Shown in pieces: positions 26,801 through 33,721 of a DNA stretch of 64,000 nt; position 1 is the stretch's first letter, and each line of letters begins with the position of its first letter. The position numbers and the translations under genes were made by a program. The stretch is from Flagellimonas abyssi (GTDB taxonomy: Bacteria; Bacteroidota; Bacteroidia; Flavobacteriales; Flavobacteriaceae), in NCBI RefSeq assembly GCF_019457905.1, contig NZ_JAHZSV010000021.1, forward strand, positions 17,529 to 81,528. Direction: 5' to 3'. The notes below the pieces were generated by a model. The model ran no database searches. It was given only the letters and a program-made list of their open reading frames with translations, and was not told the origin of the DNA.

Positions 26801-26912
26801 AATGGGAGCTGGAAAGGCACAAGGAGTCATCACCGGCATGGACGGGTTGGAAAACTTAATAAACATGATGGGGGATGATGAATTTTCATTTTTGCCCTGC
26901 CCATCGGCTTAA
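23865..26912 (+). CDS. Large Tat-type lipoprotein with transglutaminase-like and von Willebrand A-like domains
   Basis: Translation most likely starts at the ATG giving MESKFNRREFIG, which supplies a twin-arginine signal (Arg8-Arg9) ending at a lipobox LLSSC, so the folded protein would be Tat-exported and lipidated. Of 1015 residues, the region around 85-230 resembles transglutaminase-like folds (TPREKAEILKNMLTEAGFEARVV), but a catalytic Cys is not evident. Around 400-560 is a von Willebrand A-like domain with the metal site DTSLS (Asp445) and ATDGHNDD. The rest is unassigned, with a hydrophobic stretch near 900-960. It ends the exported-protein run and is probably its main effector or scaffold. 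Confidence 0.68.
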   Translation: MESKFNRREFIGLVGVGSAGLSFSPLLLSSCESNDPSVPFGVWKEMIAALEQSPDHLLGRKKALVAAKDPKAMVEFVRDSLQMIPEIGQFLHQANRMSMYGTEVALRCGLATPREKAEILKNMLTEAGFEARVVLEATEITEEDVKNIVFRTNRAEFAPPISKKQLKKWKKLLGANNGSGSAHEISELDEKCTSLADNLISQLTDKNVSSIKPNSFRFHQNEVPSVIYVQNGVEHYAHVFDPEVAVGQLHPSNKDKKFKNAPKLSEVREEDIKISLTYRTAIDFWEEKELLSGTWNLSDLMGSTMQILFMKNMDFTQQATKSISDISTFTPCFAYQKFDKDLSFMEERSLVGKPITLEGKEILKNVVVKEESGKLGDVSQVETFEVKATAMAFPKVKLELYPKDRSGTIVEGLSAANFKITDNGKAVTGWLEQNVFSPKIMLLYDTSLSMPSEYRGDGAKEFAASLEAMVKEMYPHAMVISTATTSNVYTSLLKAKQSDSDLILYATDGHNDDQFQAEYKDVYETGPPAILLNVFNVDTFYKHLRENFDFNEIPADDQEKTKEKIRNIIGDMTFPPYVLTYHSFEEATEHRINVSIKEKELSDKATLKFPEQNDLYLGERIIGLYVEMSWRSTKIKRTLAGWDNYLDVNRFTPSRKYIDDVHEMMLGGGLLAFEREAPTLSVRLTEYLKSMISNEDWFMAQQQNDTKKAVEALEKGSLGYPPLLLTMMQPLSNHATEQSVTYPTQFRSCLLRMKPGYYEDKTKILFDYLPTAKYASVTRKGTKRENLYETIKKTAQFAFLEEAVFDESAVKQLQGHDLVCLHNVRNNPEYHYHILKQKDKVFQHRIFRENQLSFFDKEMNVSSYYEIDRNTGELRGILPDGSGGGSSSTAEQLLALKNVIDEYKKVLAGVQLMMMIPGAATSAAPIVALYSMTLVKLYAFATEAIIVMNPDKLEGQVNLALKELACNVYKSIIMTFIGKMGAGKAQGVITGMDGLENLINMMGDDEFSFLPCPSA

Positions 26913-27189
26913 AATATTAATTGTTGGCGTTACGTGATTTGGTTAAAATTGGAATTTGGTGATTACTTCTTTAGAGGAACTTTTGCAAACCAGGTGTTGT
27001 TCTCTTTAGAGCGGAAATATCCTTTTTTCTTGATAGAGTGCAGGCAGGAAATTGTAATCTAATTCGCTTGTGGCCAGATTGCGTGTCACATTACGCACAT
27101 CCATATTTTGAAGAACTGTTTGCACCAATACGGGTTGACTTGAAGCCTATCTGGAAAGAGAAATGCTTTATTGAATCATTCTGAAGTCA

Positions 27190-27214
27190 AAAAGTAGCCC
27201 CGGCAAGAATCGAA
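27190..27214. repeat. Right copy of tRNA-Arg 3'-end direct repeat (att-like)
   Basis: This is the 3' end of the intact tRNA-Arg gene plus 5 nt of flank, identical over 25 bp to 14710-14734 and in the same orientation. Confidence 0.8.
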
Positions 27215-27266
27215 CTTGCATCTAAAGTTTAGGAAACTTCTATTCTATCCATTGAACTACGGGGCC
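27195..27266 (-). tRNA. tRNA-Arg (anticodon CCU)
   Basis: Read on the minus strand, a 72-nt cloverleaf forms. The acceptor stem is GGCCCCG pairing CGGGGCU with A as discriminator. The anticodon arm GAAGU/ACUUU holds the loop UUCCUAA, so the anticodon is CCU, which reads AGG. The T arm contains UUCGAUU. No CCA is encoded. Its 3' end is the duplicated att-like sequence. Confidence 0.93.
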
Positions 27267-27356
27267 ATTCCATAAAATGGATTGCAAAAATAGGGTTTTT
27301 GATGGATTTTATGCAAACACACTAATCTATTTACATCAAAAAAATGGGGGAACCAC

Positions 27357-27761
27357 CTAACTTCGTTTTGCTGTTTCTTCCTTCAATATTTTTTCCAGAT
27401 AGGAACGCGACAATGGCTTATCGACATATCCCGAGATCATTCCGTTTTTTTTCGCTATGGCTCTATCTTTTGTGTTAGTAAAGGCAGAAAGAACGTACAC
27501 ACTTGGAAGTAAATGTCCTTTGAACAAATTCTTTAAATTTTCCAAAAAATCCCACCCATTCATTCCATCCATAACCAAGTCCAAAAAAATAATATCGGGC
27601 AATCTGTTCTGCTCCTCTATCGAACTCAAACAAGCCTGTAAGCCTTCTTCTCCGCTGGAACAAGTAACAATATCAAAATTGCCGTGGGATTGCTGTATGC
27701 AGTATCGAGTCGCAAATTGCGACACCAAGTCATCGTCTATGATAAACGTAGTTAACTTCAT
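27357..27761 (-). CDS. Stand-alone response-regulator receiver
   Basis: The ATG giving MKLTTFIIDDDLVSQF is chosen; the longer reading adds 15 residues that do not fit a receiver. The 134-residue product is a single CheY-like domain with the acidic pair DDD near the N terminus, the phospho-acceptor Asp in IIFLDLVMDGMNG, and Lys in GYVDKPLS. There is no output domain, so it acts by binding a partner or as a phosphate relay. In flavobacteria such receivers usually serve hybrid or orphan kinases encoded elsewhere. It is the last gene before the tRNA on this side and is not obviously part of the sulfur operons. Confidence 0.88.
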   Translation of the reverse strand: MKLTTFIIDDDLVSQFATRYCIQQSHGNFDIVTCSSGEEGLQACLSSIEEQNRLPDIIFLDLVMDGMNGWDFLENLKNLFKGHLLPSVYVLSAFTNTKDRAIAKKNGMISGYVDKPLSRSYLEKILKEETAKRS

Positions 27762-27863
27762 GTAGGAACTATTACGTAAGTTTGGGGAGAGCAAAGCTAG
27801 AAGCAAACCATCAATGCGCCATTCATTTTCGTTGTTTGGCCCAAATATACCGTTGAGTCAACC

Positions 27864-28277
27864 TTAATGAGGCAATTTACTCCTAACAATACCATATACA
27901 AAAGCTCCGAGAATAGCACCCATAAGCACCAGAATTATAGGCCAATAACCCGCTCCTACCAATATATAAATGGGTCCAGGACATGCCCCTGCCAACGCCC
28001 AACCCAATCCGAACATTGTTCCTCCCAAGATATATCGAGCAAAAGATTTTTCCTTATCCTGTATGTTTATCACTTCCCCAAAAAAGGATTTGGTTTTTGA
28101 TTTTTTGATCCATTGCACCAATACGATTCCAACTGCCAAGGCTGACCCAATAATGCCATACATATGAAAAGAATCCAACTGGAACATTTCATAGATCCTG
28201 AACCATGATGCTGCTTCAGACTTGTACAAAACAACACCTAAAAATGTGCCTATGATGATATATGCCAAACTTCTCAT
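27864..28277 (-). CDS. YeeE/YedE-type sulfur importer half (DUF6691-like)
   Basis: The 137-residue membrane protein has about four helices and the signature GLGWALAGACPGPIYILVG with a conserved cysteine, typical of the short C-terminal-half members of the YeeE/YedE family. Related full-length proteins import thiosulfate by passing it along buried cysteines. Its start overlaps the stop of the partner gene (28274-28831) by 4 nt, so the two halves are co-translated and should form one transporter. It is the last gene of the seven-gene operon starting at 35023. Confidence 0.85.
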   Translation of the reverse strand: MRSLAYIIIGTFLGVVLYKSEAASWFRIYEMFQLDSFHMYGIIGSALAVGIVLVQWIKKSKTKSFFGEVINIQDKEKSFARYILGGTMFGLGWALAGACPGPIYILVGAGYWPIILVLMGAILGAFVYGIVRSKLPH

Positions 28278-28831
28278 GACTCAAAAATTAAAGGGAATAG
28301 CAAATGAACCATGATGAGTCCGCCGATAAAAAATCCGATGACGGCGATCAAAGAGGGCCGCTGTAAGTTGCTCAATCCAGAAATGGCGTGTCCCGATGTA
28401 CAACCTCCGGCGTAACGAGTGCCAAAACCAACCAAAAATCCAGCTACCAAAAGAATGATCCACACTTTGAGATTCGATAACGCCTCCATACTAAAAAGCT
28501 CTGTGGGCAAATAGGCCTTTCCTGCACTGTCAAAACCAAGTTCTTGCAGTTTGGTCACGGTTTTATCCGAAATATTGACGGCCGGATTGGGAGAAAGCCA
28601 ATGTGCCCCAAAAAATCCACCGATCACAGCGCCAAGAACGACCAAAAGGTTCCATCGTTTTGATTTTACATCTATTTTGAAGTAATCCGAAAACTTTCCT
28701 GCCCCACCAATGGAGCAAAATGTCTCCAAGTTGGAGGACATTCCAAATTTTTTGCCCATGAGTATAAGCAGCGCCATGATGATAGCGATAAGTGGGCCCG
28801 CCACATACCAAGGCCAAGGTTGATAAAGCAT
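28274..28831 (-). CDS. YeeE/YedE-type sulfur importer half
   Basis: The start is set at MLYQPWPWYVAGPL, the usual opening of this family; the longer reading adds ten unmatched residues. The 185-residue protein has about five helices and two cysteine-containing family motifs: SIGGAGKF-like around residue 40 (with TFCSIGG) and GTRYAGGCTSGHAISGL near 140. With its overlapping partner it likely imports thiosulfate or another reduced sulfur compound across the inner membrane. Its presence in an operon with an RND pump under the sulfide-type promoter suggests use of sulfur intermediates as electron donors. Confidence 0.85.
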   Translation of the reverse strand: MLYQPWPWYVAGPLIAIIMALLILMGKKFGMSSNLETFCSIGGAGKFSDYFKIDVKSKRWNLLVVLGAVIGGFFGAHWLSPNPAVNISDKTVTKLQELGFDSAGKAYLPTELFSMEALSNLKVWIILLVAGFLVGFGTRYAGGCTSGHAISGLSNLQRPSLIAVIGFFIGGLIMVHLLFPLIFES

Positions 28832-28890
28832 TTTAGTGAGGTTTTGGACAAAGGTCACCAAAATGCTTCAATAAACAAACTTGTGGGATA

Positions 28891-29121
28891 TCAGCAGCAG
28901 TTCTTATCGGAATCTGAAACTCCAAATTTCTTCAGAATGTCTTCCAACAAACACCACTTAGTGAGCGATGATTGCAGCAAGTTGGCCCCTACAAATGCAG
29001 TAAACCAAAGCCAATTGATATTTACATAGATGGCCAAGGCCAAACTGATCAGCACAAAAGACCCTGCTACCCCTCTTACGATTCTATTTCTCATTTCTTG
29101 ATTTTTAAACGGTTCTTTCAA
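28891..29121 (-). CDS. Small two-helix membrane protein, YgaP/DUF2892-like
   Basis: The 76-residue product starts with NRIVRGVAGSFVLISLALA and has two short helices separated by NINWLWF, the pattern of the membrane module of YgaP-type rhodaneses. It ends DSDKNCC, a C-terminal cysteine pair that could bind sulfur or metal. A shorter start at MRNRIVRG is possible and would remove the overlap with the upstream gene. Members of this family often accompany rhodanese and sulfur-transfer genes, as here; a second one is at 39841-40047. Confidence 0.75.
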   Translation of the reverse strand: MKEPFKNQEMRNRIVRGVAGSFVLISLALAIYVNINWLWFTAFVGANLLQSSLTKWCLLEDILKKFGVSDSDKNCC

Positions 29122-29410
29122 TGGGAATTTCCACTGCCCTAATCGGGTTGGTGGTCTCGCTGTTTTCGTTGAATTGTTTTATCAGTTTGAACAATTCGGT
29201 AACTTTTTCGTCCTCGGTGAACGAAAAGAACATGTTCGATGCTGCTCCCCCTTTTTCACTGGGAAACCAACTGCTGGTGTACATCAGTGGTGCGGCACTT
29301 TTATACCCATCTATATCGGATTCGCTGAAACTTTCCACACCGGCCTTCTTGAACAGTTTGAAGACTTCGCTCTTATATTCCTCGACCGTGGTAACAATAA
29401 TCATTTTCAT
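29105..29410 (-). CDS. Small PII-like (ferredoxin-fold) protein in an RND-pump operon
   Basis: Translation probably starts at the ATG of MKMIIVTTVEEYKSEV, one base after the RND stop codon; the longer reading starts inside the RND gene. The 101 residues follow a beta-alpha-beta pattern like PII-family signalling proteins (FKLFKKAGVESFSESDIDGYK) but lack the uridylylation loop. Such proteins are sometimes encoded beside heavy-metal or RND pumps and may bind small effectors. The family assignment is by pattern only, so function should be treated as unknown. Confidence 0.6.
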   Translation of the reverse strand: MKMIIVTTVEEYKSEVFKLFKKAGVESFSESDIDGYKSAAPLMYTSSWFPSEKGGAASNMFFSFTEDEKVTELFKLIKQFNENSETTNPIRAVEIPIERTV

Positions 29411-29411
29411 T

Positions 29412-32400
29412 TTACTTGTAGTTTTTACGTTCAATCAAATAATACACTAGTGGCACCACCAATAGCGTCAAAATGGTGGACACTATGGTTCCTCCCATAA
29501 GTGAAATGGCCAAACCTTGAAAAATAGGGTCGAACAAAATCACAAAGGCTCCTATAACCACGGTGCCCGCGGTCAATAAAATAGGCGTTGTACGCACGGC
29601 ACCAGCTTCTATCACGGCCTGTTTCAAAGGAATATCCTCCTTGAGCCTCAAATTGACAAAGTCAATCAGTAAAACCGAATTCCGCACCATGATACCCGCC
29701 AGAGCTATCATACCAATAAAGGATGTAGCGGTAAAAAATGCCCCGAGCAACCAATGCCCGAGCACAATCCCGATCAATGAAAGTGGAATGGCCACCATCA
29801 TCACCACAGGTGCCTTAAAGTTTTGAAACCATCCAACAATCAACATATAAATGATGACGATCACCCCTAAAAAAGCAATTCCCAAATCCCTGAAGACCTC
29901 AAGAGTTACTTGCCATTCGCCATCCCATTTTACAGTGTAGTCATCTTCAAATTGGGGCTGTTCCATATAAAGTTCGTTGATGGAATATCCTTGTGGAAGC
30001 TCCAATTGGTTCAACTTGTCCGTCATACCCAAAATGGCATACACGGGACTTTCCAGTTCACCTGCCATATCGGACATCACATAAACCACTCTTTTTTGAT
30101 TCTTTCGGTAGATGCTCTTCGCCTTGATGCCTTCTTTGACTGTAACCAAATCACCAACGGAAACCATATTTCCTTGTTGGGATGCTATTTTTATTTGTTT
30201 GATTTCATCCAAGCGGGATTTATCCTTTTCGTCAATAGAAAGCACAATTCCAATTTGCTCAAAGGCATCTTCGCGATACATATGGGAAACCGGTTGCTCA
30301 CGGAAAGCCATCGCCATTACTTGGACAATTTGCTGCGGAGTAATGCCATAAAGCATCGCTTTTTCCTTGTCGACCACAAAATCATACTCCACTTGGTCAT
30401 CCTCGACCCTCCAATCCACATCCACCACATCGGTCGTGTTGTTCAAGATGCCCTTCACTTTATCAGCAAGTGCTATCTGCTTGTCGTAATTGGGTCCGTA
30501 AATCTCGGCCACTATGGTCGAAAGCACGGGAGGCCCTGGCGGCACCTCAACAATTTTGATGTTCGCTTGGTACTTTTTGCCCAATTCCTGAATCTTCGGC
30601 CTGAGCAATTTAGCAATGTCGTGACTCTGCTCGCTCCTGTCATGTTTATCTACAAGGTTGACTTGGATATCGGCCATATTGCTGCCACCGCGCAGGTCGT
30701 AGTGCCTTACCAAACCATTGAAGGTTATCGGAGCAGAGGTGCCCACATATGCCTGATAGTTGACCACTTCGGGTCGTGTGGATAGATATGCGCCTATTTC
30801 CTTGGTCACTGCCGATGTCCGTTCCAAGGTAGTGCCTTCCGGAAGGTCTATGACCACTTGGAACTCGTTCTTATTATCAAAAGGAAGCATTTTTACCGCC
30901 ACTGATTTGGTGAAGAACATGGCCACCGAGGCCATTAGCAACAAGAATGTAATCCCCAAGAACAACCATCTTTTTTTCTTGCTTTCGATCAAAGGTCTCT
31001 CAAATCGAGCGTAGGCTTTGTAAATAAAGGTCTCCTGAATTTCGACGGGTTTCTTTTCCTTTTTCTTCTTTTTGTCCTTTTCCCTTAGGAAAATGTATCC
31101 CAAATACGGCGTTATCGTCAAAGCCACAAACAGCGACAACAACATCGCAATCGAAGCTCCGATGGGCATGGGCGACATATAGGGGCCCATCAAACCGGAT
31201 ACAAAGGCCATGGGCAATACGGATGCAATTACCGTAAACGTGGCCAAAATGGTAGGGTTGCCGACCTCGTTGATGGCATAGATAGCGGCATCTTTGAACG
31301 GCAAGCGTTTCATTTTAAAATGACGGTGCATGTTCTCCGCAATAATGATGGAATCGTCCACCACAATACCCGTCACAAAAACCAAAGCGAACAAAGTGAT
31401 TCGGTTCAGGGTGTAATCCAGCATATAGTAACTCAGCAAAGTCAATGCAAATGTGATGGGAACGGATAGGAACACCACTAGTCCTCCTCGCCATCCCATG
31501 GCCAACATGACCACAAAGGTCACTGCAATGATGGCCCCGATCAAGTGCATCAATAGCTCAGATACTTTTTGTGATGCGGTTTGTCCGTAGTTACGGGTCA
31601 CTTCGACCTTTACCTCATCTGGAATGAGCGTTGTTTTCAGGTGGTCTACCTTTTCCAGTACCACATCGGCAATCTGCATCGCATCCGCACCTTTTCTTTT
31701 GGCAATTGATATGGTGACCGCGGGATATTCAGATTTATAGGTCTCCGCTTTTTCACTGGCAGCACCAAATCCTAGGGAAACATAGTTTTTTGGAAGCTCT
31801 GGGCCATCCAAAACGGTGGCCAATTGCTTCAAATAAATGGGTTGACCCTGTTTCGTTCCCACAATCAAGTTTTCGAGATCTTCTTTGGTCTCCAGAAAAT
31901 TTCCTGTGCTGATATGGAACTCTGTATCATTGTACAGGAAGTTACCGGCATCCATTTGCTGATTGTTGGCCTTGATCATTTGGGCAACGGCCAACATATC
32001 CAATTCAGATTCCGCCATTTTATCCTTATCCAACACCACGCGAAGTTGGGGACTGCGCCCTCCTATCCTTTTGGTGATGGAAACCCCGTTTACTTTTTCA
32101 ATCTCGTTGATAAGCTCTCCTGAAATCTGCCTCAACTGAAAATCATCGTACTCCTCGCTCCAAAGTGTCAACGCCAGCATGGGCACATCATCAATGGCAC
32201 GGGTTTTCACCAAGGGCATCGTCACACCGGCGGGCATTTCGTCCATATGCTTGTTGATCTCATCGTATAGGCGCACCAAAGATCTTTCGATATCCTCTCC
32301 CACATAGAACTGCACAATGGCCATCCCCTGCTCTTGCATCGAGGTGGTGTACACGTATTCCACACCTTTAATGTTGGATATAATTTTTTCCAGCGGTTTT

Positions 32401-32606
32401 GTGATCCTGGATTCCACCTCGGTTGGGCTGGCCCCTGGATACCCCACAAATATGTCCGCCATCGGCACATCTATCTGTGGTTCCTCTTCCCTTGGGATAA
32501 GGAAAGAACTGTACACGCCAATGACCATAAATACGATCATTAGGAGCACCGTTAGTTTAGAGCTGATAAACCCTTTGGCTATTTTTCCTGCAAGTCCGTC
32601 TTTCAT
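29412..32606 (-). CDS. RND-family efflux pump, inner-membrane permease
   Basis: At 1064 residues the product has full RND length. It has an N-terminal helix, large periplasmic loops, a central block of helices with GIVVDDSIIIAENMHRHF (the proton-relay region) and IPREEEPQIDVPMADIFVGYPGA after the first helix. The permease would assemble with the adaptor and the outer-membrane channel encoded just upstream (16 and 10 bp gaps). It lies in one operon with YeeE/YedE importers under the sulfide-type promoter, so the exported substrate may relate to sulfur stress. No metal-specific signature was seen. Confidence 0.93.
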   Translation of the reverse strand: MKDGLAGKIAKGFISSKLTVLLMIVFMVIGVYSSFLIPREEEPQIDVPMADIFVGYPGASPTEVESRITKPLEKIISNIKGVEYVYTTSMQEQGMAIVQFYVGEDIERSLVRLYDEINKHMDEMPAGVTMPLVKTRAIDDVPMLALTLWSEEYDDFQLRQISGELINEIEKVNGVSITKRIGGRSPQLRVVLDKDKMAESELDMLAVAQMIKANNQQMDAGNFLYNDTEFHISTGNFLETKEDLENLIVGTKQGQPIYLKQLATVLDGPELPKNYVSLGFGAASEKAETYKSEYPAVTISIAKRKGADAMQIADVVLEKVDHLKTTLIPDEVKVEVTRNYGQTASQKVSELLMHLIGAIIAVTFVVMLAMGWRGGLVVFLSVPITFALTLLSYYMLDYTLNRITLFALVFVTGIVVDDSIIIAENMHRHFKMKRLPFKDAAIYAINEVGNPTILATFTVIASVLPMAFVSGLMGPYMSPMPIGASIAMLLSLFVALTITPYLGYIFLREKDKKKKKEKKPVEIQETFIYKAYARFERPLIESKKKRWLFLGITFLLLMASVAMFFTKSVAVKMLPFDNKNEFQVVIDLPEGTTLERTSAVTKEIGAYLSTRPEVVNYQAYVGTSAPITFNGLVRHYDLRGGSNMADIQVNLVDKHDRSEQSHDIAKLLRPKIQELGKKYQANIKIVEVPPGPPVLSTIVAEIYGPNYDKQIALADKVKGILNNTTDVVDVDWRVEDDQVEYDFVVDKEKAMLYGITPQQIVQVMAMAFREQPVSHMYREDAFEQIGIVLSIDEKDKSRLDEIKQIKIASQQGNMVSVGDLVTVKEGIKAKSIYRKNQKRVVYVMSDMAGELESPVYAILGMTDKLNQLELPQGYSINELYMEQPQFEDDYTVKWDGEWQVTLEVFRDLGIAFLGVIVIIYMLIVGWFQNFKAPVVMMVAIPLSLIGIVLGHWLLGAFFTATSFIGMIALAGIMVRNSVLLIDFVNLRLKEDIPLKQAVIEAGAVRTTPILLTAGTVVIGAFVILFDPIFQGLAISLMGGTIVSTILTLLVVPLVYYLIERKNYK

Positions 32607-32622
32607 TGTTAGCTTTTTTGGG

Positions 32623-33711
32623 TTATTGAATGCTTACTTTGACCCCGTTGTAGAGTTTTCCTTCGGCGGATACGATGTACTGATCGCCCTCGGACAAGCC
32701 TGACAAGACCTCTACTTCCGCTCCATAATTTTCGCCCAATCGCAACCAGCGAAGCAAGGCCACATCATCTTGGCCCAAAGTGTACACCCCTGTGAGTTGG
32801 CCTTTATGCACCAAGGCTTCGGACGGTACGGTCACAACAGTTTTACCTTCGCTTCCGTTTTCCGTTTCGAGCCTAACGGTGGCATACATCCCCGACAAAA
32901 TCTTGGCATCCGTTTTGTCCAATGATACTTTCATTACGTATTGTCCTCCGGTATTTTGTGCGGAGGCACTCAATTCCGATACTTTACCGGTAATTGTGGT
33001 ATCCAGAGCCTTGATCAAAACGTATGCTTTGGTCCCCGCTTGGATGGCCGAAATGTTGTTCTCCGCTACCTTGGCCTCCACCTCAAATCCGCCAGGGGAT
33101 TCCACTGACACCAAAGGGACCCCTGGGTTGGCCATATCGCCCGCATCGATGTAAGTATTGGTAACCACTCCGCTGAAGGGCGCCCGAATGTTGGCGTAGG
33201 CGAACTGGGAGTTCACTTCGTTCTTCATTTGGTTTGCGGCCTCCAATCTGGCCTTGGCCATTTCGTAGCGCGCGGTCATATCATCCAGTTCCTTTTGGGA
33301 AGCACTGTTTTCTTTAAAAAGGTTCTGGAATCGTTCATAATCTTTCTTGGCATTGGCAAACGCTACCTGTGCCTCGGTAATGGAGGCTTCCACTTGTGCT
33401 TTTTTGGCGCGTAGGTCCACATTGTTTATGGAGATCAACAAATCACCCTTGTTTACTTTCTGGCCAATTTTCACGGGCAGGGATTCCACGTAGCCCATCA
33501 TTCGGGTACTCAAGGTGGCACTGTTCACCGCCTTTATTTGACCACTGCCTGCCATAATGGTGGAACTATCGCCCAGCTCCACATCGGCAACGGTTACGGG
33601 AACCGCCTCCGTGATGTCCGCAGTTTGTTTCGCGTCACTTACACACCCCATCAGGAAGAATCCCAAGGATACGGTTAGCATAAAACTTTTATATATCGTA
33701 GTGTTTTTCAT
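32623..33711 (-). CDS. RND efflux periplasmic adaptor lipoprotein
   Basis: The 362-residue protein has a lipoprotein signal (LGFFLMGC) and the adaptor architecture: N-terminal beta strands, lipoyl-like halves (MGYVESLPVKIGQKVNKGDLL and later FSGVVTNTYIDAGDMANPG), a coiled-coil hairpin between them (about 95-150), and C-terminal beta-barrel strands. It bridges the RND permease to the TolC-type channel. Genes run channel, adaptor, permease with short gaps, a typical tripartite operon. No cysteine or histidine-rich metal site was noted. Confidence 0.93.
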   Translation of the reverse strand: MKNTTIYKSFMLTVSLGFFLMGCVSDAKQTADITEAVPVTVADVELGDSSTIMAGSGQIKAVNSATLSTRMMGYVESLPVKIGQKVNKGDLLISINNVDLRAKKAQVEASITEAQVAFANAKKDYERFQNLFKENSASQKELDDMTARYEMAKARLEAANQMKNEVNSQFAYANIRAPFSGVVTNTYIDAGDMANPGVPLVSVESPGGFEVEAKVAENNISAIQAGTKAYVLIKALDTTITGKVSELSASAQNTGGQYVMKVSLDKTDAKILSGMYATVRLETENGSEGKTVVTVPSEALVHKGQLTGVYTLGQDDVALLRWLRLGENYGAEVEVLSGLSEGDQYIVSAEGKLYNGVKVSIQ

Positions 33712-33721
33712 CTTACAATTG

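Larger units (their letters stand above)
14710..27214. mobile_element. Putative integrated segment at tRNA-Arg(CCU), no integrase visible
   Basis: The 12.5-kb segment lies between two 25-bp direct copies of the tRNA-Arg 3' end, with the intact tRNA at the right boundary on the minus strand. Element DNA would extend from the tRNA 3' end leftwards, as seen. Cargo is a hybrid regulator, a 49-residue protein and six exported proteins. No integrase, relaxase or transposase is recognisable, so it is an immobile remnant, an element mobilised in trans, or an old cassette. Confidence 0.5.

Noticed and set aside
14710..27214. Integrase or transposase for the putative integrated segment
   Set aside because: All frames in the segment were examined and none shows integrase, relaxase or transposase motifs, so mobility could not be supported beyond the flanking repeats.
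28845..28858. Possible Crp box TGGACAAAGGTCAC before the YeeE/YedE pair
   Set aside because: Only one half site matches and no -7 element follows at 22 nt; the start codon is too near. The genes are explained by the operon promoter at 35043.
29910..30785. 291-codon plus-strand frame opposite the RND permease
   Set aside because: Antisense to a certain RND gene; the translation is rich in His, Phe and Ile with no recognisable fold.
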